From Novosphingobium sp. PP1Y (GTDB taxonomy: Bacteria > Pseudomonadota > Alphaproteobacteria > Sphingomonadales > Sphingomonadaceae), in assembly GCF_000253255.1 (NCBI RefSeq), contig NC_015580.1, positions 3,423,001 to 3,487,000 on the forward strand: a stretch of 64,000 bases of DNA. Reading direction: 5' to 3'. The first letter of the stretch is position 1. Each line of letters starts with the position of its first letter. Below are positions 60,549 to 64,000 of this stretch, piece by piece. The notes under the pieces were generated by a model that was not told the DNA's origin, did no database searches, and saw only the letters and a program-made list of their open reading frames with translations. Both the position numbers and the translations under genes were made by a program.

Positions 60549-61796
60549 TCAATGACTGGCTTCGGTCAGAACCTGGCGATATTGGCTTACGACTTCGTCC
60601 GCCCAGGTTTCCTCCGAATTGCAGAGCGATCTGTAATCCGCGTGTCCCGCGCGCGACATCGCTTCGACCGCATGGTTGTCGCGATGCAGGGCAGTCAAGA
60701 CGCCGGCAAAGGCATCCAGATCCGCCGTATCGACAGCCAAGCCGAAGCCAGCCTGCGCGATTTCCGGCGCAACGAGCGCACGATCGCTAACGACGACAGG
60801 AACGCCGGAAGCGACGGCTTCCAGCGCTACGAGCCCGAATGGCTCCGACCAGCGGCTCGGCATCACAGCGACGCGGGCCGATGACAGGGCGCGTGCAACA
60901 CCGGCCCGATCCTGCCGACCCAGAAAGATTGCGTCCGGATTACACGTGCGGACCTGTTCGATTTCACTGCCTTCGCCCACGAACGTGATTGGCAGATTCG
61001 ACCTTAGCGCGGCTCTCGCCGCGAGGTCCGCACCTTTCTCCGCCGAAATCCTACCGATGAAGACGATACCGCGATTGGCTTCGGCCGGAACGCGATCTGC
61101 CGAAAGTGGCGAAACAGGATTGCGGACTGCGCGAAGCCTTTCCGCGGTCCACCCACTGAGCCGAAACTGCGCCTCCTGCCCTGGGTGGATCATCAGCAAG
61201 CGTGCCGCATGGGCTCCGCACTGCTGAAAACCGCGCCGCAAGACTTCCCTTCCAACGCGCCAGATTTTCTGCGCATGAGAAGTCTTGTCGCAGCGGCTTT
61301 TCAGGCATGCGCTGCCCAGCGGCGTCAAAGTGCAGTCACGATCCCGCGGATAATCGAAAAAAGCGCCGTTGGGACACCCATTGAAGTAATCATGCCCGTG
61401 CAGGATCAGCCGATCCCCCACTTTGCGCAAGGCCGCAAATATTCCAGGGGTCAGAATCTTGGACCAGCCATGCAGGTGGTAGACAGTACCCGGCGTATCA
61501 TTGCGCGCAATCCAATCGCGGGTCTGGGCATAGGCGCTATGGTTGTACAAACCGCAGGTCAGCGCGCTCAGCTTCGAACGTTCGAGCAGGGCCGTCCCAT
61601 GGAGCGGCAGAAACTCGACATCGCTGCGATCGAAGCGCGCGCCGCTGTCTCCTGCGATGAAGGTCGTCGCAATGCCGCGTCGGCGCAATTCACCAATCAA
61701 TACTTGCACCAGGTACGAAGCACCGCCCAGAGCCTCGCTATAATCATGGAGCAGGACCACCCTCTCCGGCGAGGATCCGATCTTCGAAGGTTCCAC
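60549..61796 (-). CDS. Glycosyltransferase, GT4-type
   Basis: This 415-residue GT-B enzyme, with GTG 61796 as tentative start 10 bases after the OPX stop codon, shows LLHDYSEALGGASYLVQVLI at the N-terminus, YHLHGWSK, LILHGHDYFNGCPNG, IVFIGRISAEKGADLAARAA and SRWSEPFGLVALEAVASGVP. These are nucleotide-sugar-binding marks of GT4 family enzymes. Longer starts up to 61862 would overlap the OPX gene. It is in the minus-strand unit after the OPX gene. Its donor sugar is unknown. Confidence 0.88.
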   Translation of the reverse strand: MEPSKIGSSPERVVLLHDYSEALGGASYLVQVLIGELRRRGIATTFIAGDSGARFDRSDVEFLPLHGTALLERSKLSALTCGLYNHSAYAQTRDWIARNDTPGTVYHLHGWSKILTPGIFAALRKVGDRLILHGHDYFNGCPNGAFFDYPRDRDCTLTPLGSACLKSRCDKTSHAQKIWRVGREVLRRGFQQCGAHAARLLMIHPGQEAQFRLSGWTAERLRAVRNPVSPLSADRVPAEANRGIVFIGRISAEKGADLAARAALRSNLPITFVGEGSEIEQVRTCNPDAIFLGRQDRAGVARALSSARVAVMPSRWSEPFGLVALEAVASGVPVVVSDRALVAPEIAQAGFGLAVDTADLDAFAGVLTALHRDNHAVEAMSRAGHADYRSLCNSEETWADEVVSQYRQVLTEASH

Positions 61797-61806
61797 GGGG
61801 TCCCAA

Positions 61807-62358
61807 TCAGAAATAGCGCTGGCCGACGCGAACCGTGTCGCCCGGCAGTACCGCGGCCCCACTGGTCAGCCGGTAAGCCTTCTCCTCGGCTTCGCGGCCA
61901 TGGCGGATGTAAACCACATGCTCATTCGCGCGATACGTGAACCCTCCGGCCTTCGCGACTAGTCCATGGACGGACATGCCTTCTGCGTAGGGATATTCAC
62001 CAGGCTTTTCCACTTCGCCGAGGATGTAGATCGGCCGATATCCCACGACATCGATGGCGATGCGGGCATCGCGAACATATTCGCGGCCGAGCAGCGATTG
62101 CAGGTCCTGTCGCAGTTGCGCGAGTGTCTTGCCTGCAGCTCGCACTTCACCGGCCAGTGGCAGGGCAATGAGGCCCAAATCGTCGATCACGTATTCACCG
62201 CTCAGGGTGTCCTCACGGAAAACCTCGAGATGCAGTCTGTCACCCGGCGAAAGCTGGTATGCGAGACTATCGACACTGGGCAAAGAACGCGTCGCGACCG
62301 TCGTGCAGCCCGCGATCAGCATGGAAAGTGCGATTATCATCGAGCGAATTGTCATCAA
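61807..62358 (-). CDS. Outer-membrane polysaccharide export lipoprotein (OPX, Wza-like, short form)
   Basis: This 183-residue protein has a lipoprotein signal with lipobox LIAGC (Cys18) followed by the Poly_export domain (YQLSPGDRLHLEVFREDTLS, GLIALPLAGEVRA) and one SLBB-like domain (IYILGEVEKPGEYPY). It lacks the long C-terminal part of E. coli Wza that forms the outer-membrane helix ring, as do short OPX proteins in other sphingan loci. It overlaps the upstream glycosyltransferase gene by 92 bp. It should form the periplasmic/outer-membrane export channel for the polysaccharide with the BY-kinase/Wzz partner encoded at the edge of the window. Confidence 0.92.
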   Translation of the reverse strand: MMTIRSMIIALSMLIAGCTTVATRSLPSVDSLAYQLSPGDRLHLEVFREDTLSGEYVIDDLGLIALPLAGEVRAAGKTLAQLRQDLQSLLGREYVRDARIAIDVVGYRPIYILGEVEKPGEYPYAEGMSVHGLVAKAGGFTYRANEHVVYIRHGREAEEKAYRLTSGAAVLPGDTVRVGQRYF

Positions 62359-63526
62359 TTCCCATCCCTTGTAAAAACCCTGTCGAAGATCCGAAAGCGT
62401 CGTGAGGCCTCATGCGGCGAAAATGGTCGAGCGCATCGCGGATGCCTCGGGCAAAGATTTCCGGACCAAATCTGGCCGCATTGCGAATGGCATCGTCGGG
62501 CCGAAACTGCACTTGCCATTCCTCGAAGCGGCGGATCGCGTTGACGACATCCATCGGCGTTTGACGATCGAAAAAGATCCCCGTTCGCCCCTCAAGGATG
62601 GAATCCGTCACCCCTCCCCGGCCAAAGGCTATAACCGGGCGGCCACTTGCATTAGCCTCGACCGGAACGATCCCGAAGTCTTCCTCCGGCGTGAACACAA
62701 GCGCACGACACGTGGCATAGGCGTGCCGCAGTTCCTCAAAGGAAAGCCGCTTGCGGACCTCTACGTTCGGTCCTGCACTTGCGGCAATCCTGTCGAACAT
62801 TTCGCCATCGCCAACCATGAGGGCGGGCACGCCCAGCCGATTGAAGGCCTCCAGCGCAACATCGGCGCGCTTGTAGGGGGTCATCTGGCTGACCCATAGG
62901 TACCTGTCGCTTACTTTCGATGACGGCGCGAAGGCATCCACGGCAACCGGCGGATGCACCACGCATGCCTCACGTCCCCAGACCTTGGCGATGCGCCTGG
63001 CGATGAAGCTGGAATTGGCGATAAAGCCATCGACCCTGCTTGCCGAGCTGACGTCCCACTGACGAAGGCGGTGGAATACCAGTGGGATGAGCCGGCGGCT
63101 GAGCCATCCCGCACTTTCCCGGTAGTCCTGATAGTGATCCCAGAGATATCGCATCGGGGAATGGCAATAGCAAAGGTGCAGGGTATCAGGCCCGGTGATC
63201 ACGCCCTTCGCCGGCCCGGACTCGCTGCTGATGACAAGGTCGTAGCCCCGCAGATCCAGTTCCTCGAGCGCGAGAGGCATCAGCGGCAAATATTTCTGAT
63301 AGTGGCGCCGCGCACCGGGCAGACGACCGACGAAGCTCTGCCTGACATTAGCCTTTCTGATCCGGGCAGAAACCTTCTGCGGATCATAGACATGCGTGAA
63401 CAGGTCAGCATCGGGAAACAGGTCCAGCAGGTGCTCGATCACGCGTTCCCCTCCGCGCATCCCGACAAGCCAATAGTGCACGATGGCCACGCGATACGGG
63501 CGCGCGATTGTCCCCTCCCTCGTCAT
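62267..63526 (-). CDS. Glycosyltransferase, GT4-type
   Basis: From ATG 63526, overlapping the kinase stop as ATGA, the product is 419 residues with YRVAIVHYWLVGMRGGERVI, HLCYCHSPMRYLWDHYQDY, FIANSSFIARRIAKVWGR, then WVSQMTPYKRADVALEAF and VFTPEEDFGIVPVEANASGR, the E-x7-E donor motif. It lies directly after the BY-kinase gene. The last 30 codons continue into the OPX gene by 92 bp, an unusually long overlap; a missing stop or a sequence artefact is possible. The true C-terminus may be near 62400. Confidence 0.9.
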   Translation of the reverse strand: MTREGTIARPYRVAIVHYWLVGMRGGERVIEHLLDLFPDADLFTHVYDPQKVSARIRKANVRQSFVGRLPGARRHYQKYLPLMPLALEELDLRGYDLVISSESGPAKGVITGPDTLHLCYCHSPMRYLWDHYQDYRESAGWLSRRLIPLVFHRLRQWDVSSASRVDGFIANSSFIARRIAKVWGREACVVHPPVAVDAFAPSSKVSDRYLWVSQMTPYKRADVALEAFNRLGVPALMVGDGEMFDRIAASAGPNVEVRKRLSFEELRHAYATCRALVFTPEEDFGIVPVEANASGRPVIAFGRGGVTDSILEGRTGIFFDRQTPMDVVNAIRRFEEWQVQFRPDDAIRNAARFGPEIFARGIRDALDHFRRMRPHDAFGSSTGFLQGMGIDDNSLDDNRTFHADRGLHDGRDAFFAQCR

Positions 63527-64000
63527 CGGTAGTATCCCTTGTAATGGGCGTAGAAGCTGGCGACATCCTCTCCTCCGAAACGCACCTGTTTCTTCATGTC
63601 GACCAGGTTCAACACCACGCCGCATTGCTTCAGGGTACGCCCGGGCAATTGCCGGATCGCCGCCTTGACGATCCGATCGACGGTCTTGCGCCATTGCACG
63701 ACGAGCAAGACGCTATCAGCTTGTGCGACAATCGAACGGGTTTCAGCGATCGGCAAGATCGGGGGGCAATCCAGAATAACCACATCGAATGTCTCTCGCA
63801 GACGGGCGACCACCCTGTCGAGCCTCCCCCGCTCCGACAGGCGTTCGCCCTTCGGGAAAGCACGGGTAATCGGAATGATCCTCAAGGGGGAACTCGCATC
63901 TTCGTATTGTGCGATGTCCTGTGTTTCGTCATGAAGCGCTTCGTACAGGCCTGGCTCTCCCTCCGGCGCGCAGAAGCGCTTGCTGAGCTGCGAGCGAATG
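63523..64000 (-). CDS. BY-kinase/chain-length regulator, C-terminal part (cut by window edge)
   Basis: The open frame runs off the right edge at 64000 (reading SQLSKRFCAPEGEPGLYEAL near the edge). It contains the Walker-B-type VVILDCPPILPIAETRS and ends in a Tyr-rich tail (SFYAHYKGYYR) for autophosphorylation. This is the cytoplasmic tyrosine-kinase domain of Wzc/CpsD-type proteins. The Walker A and the Wzz membrane part, if fused, lie outside the window. It should control polymer length and export with OPX and Wzy. The gene order kinase, GT4, OPX, GT4 on one strand forms the head of the locus. Confidence 0.88.
   Translation of the reverse strand, partial: IRSQLSKRFCAPEGEPGLYEALHDETQDIAQYEDASSPLRIIPITRAFPKGERLSERGRLDRVVARLRETFDVVILDCPPILPIAETRSIVAQADSVLLVVQWRKTVDRIVKAAIRQLPGRTLKQCGVVLNLVDMKKQVRFGGEDVASFYAHYKGYYR

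Noticed and set aside
1..64000. TGGTCCA heptamers elsewhere in the window (for example 7893, 9324, 14996) as further MocR sites
   Set aside because: Frequency is near chance for a heptamer in 64 kb, and most copies lie in coding sequence or downstream of genes, so only the perfect dyad at 6144-6192 is kept.
1..64000. tRNA, rRNA, CRISPR arrays, phage genes or plasmid origin
   Set aside because: None was recognised by eye on either strand; absence is not proved without a covariance or repeat search.

Overview
The window looks like a sphingomonad-type alphaproteobacterium (Novosphingobium, Sphingobium or Sphingomonas). This is judged from high GC coding, TonB-dependent uptake beside catabolic operons, clustered extradiol (meta) cleavage genes, and a sphingan-style exopolysaccharide locus with OPX, BY-kinase and polyprenyl sugar transferase genes. 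No rRNA, tRNA, CRISPR or replication gene was recognised, and the species cannot be fixed from this sequence alone.

Region 1 (1-21047) is a catabolic island, mostly on the minus strand. Two minus-strand blocks flank a MocR-type regulator (6384-7877). The left block (6071 to 662) carries two short-chain dehydrogenases, a BphC-like extradiol dioxygenase with a full H/H/E iron triad, a DapB-fold reductase and an MFS transporter. The right block (19031 to 7971) is a tight 12-gene operon. It holds an SDR, a VOC protein, two EthD-like proteins, a C-C bond hydrolase, a gamma-glutamyltransferase homologue, two tandem Dabb proteins, the lower pathway (2-hydroxypentadienoate hydratase, acylating acetaldehyde dehydrogenase, 4-hydroxy-2-oxovalerate aldolase) and a ketosteroid-dehydrogenase-like flavoprotein. 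Together they describe ring meta-cleavage, C-C hydrolysis and conversion to pyruvate plus acetyl-CoA. The growth substrate is not evident. A perfect 16-bp inverted repeat lies between the MocR gene and the left block.

Region 2 (19344-31200) is a patchwork. It contains a respiratory D-lactate dehydrogenase, a glyoxalase I, a bile-acid-symporter-type transporter with a divergent LysR gene, and an acyl-CoA dehydrogenase with a TetR gene. Decayed mobile DNA is scattered through it (IS30, IS5, IS4, IS3 and IS110 remnants and an intact-looking IS481-type transposase). Fragments of a cytochrome-oxidase subunit IV-type gene and of a TIR-like gene survive there.

Region 3 (31283-42804) is a second uptake and catabolism unit. 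It has an exported tannase/feruloyl-esterase-family enzyme, a TonB-dependent receptor, a second extradiol dioxygenase, an FAD monooxygenase, two FAH-superfamily hydrolases, an MBL-fold hydrolase, an amidohydrolase/decarboxylase and a TetR regulator. A shared operator-like motif, TWATTC-N10-GAATWA, occurs twice before the receptor gene and once between the TetR and MBL genes, which suggests one local regulon.

Region 4 (43000-64000, open at the right edge) is an exopolysaccharide locus. It has a priming sugar transferase, a flippase, a polymerase, three GT4 glycosyltransferases, a pyruvyl transferase, three sulfotransferase-like genes, an OPX lipoprotein, a tyrosine-kinase C-terminus, an exported glycoside hydrolase and two RTX proteins, one a subtilisin-like protease. 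The most novel proposal is that this locus makes a pyruvylated and probably sulfated exopolysaccharide with its own surface proteins.
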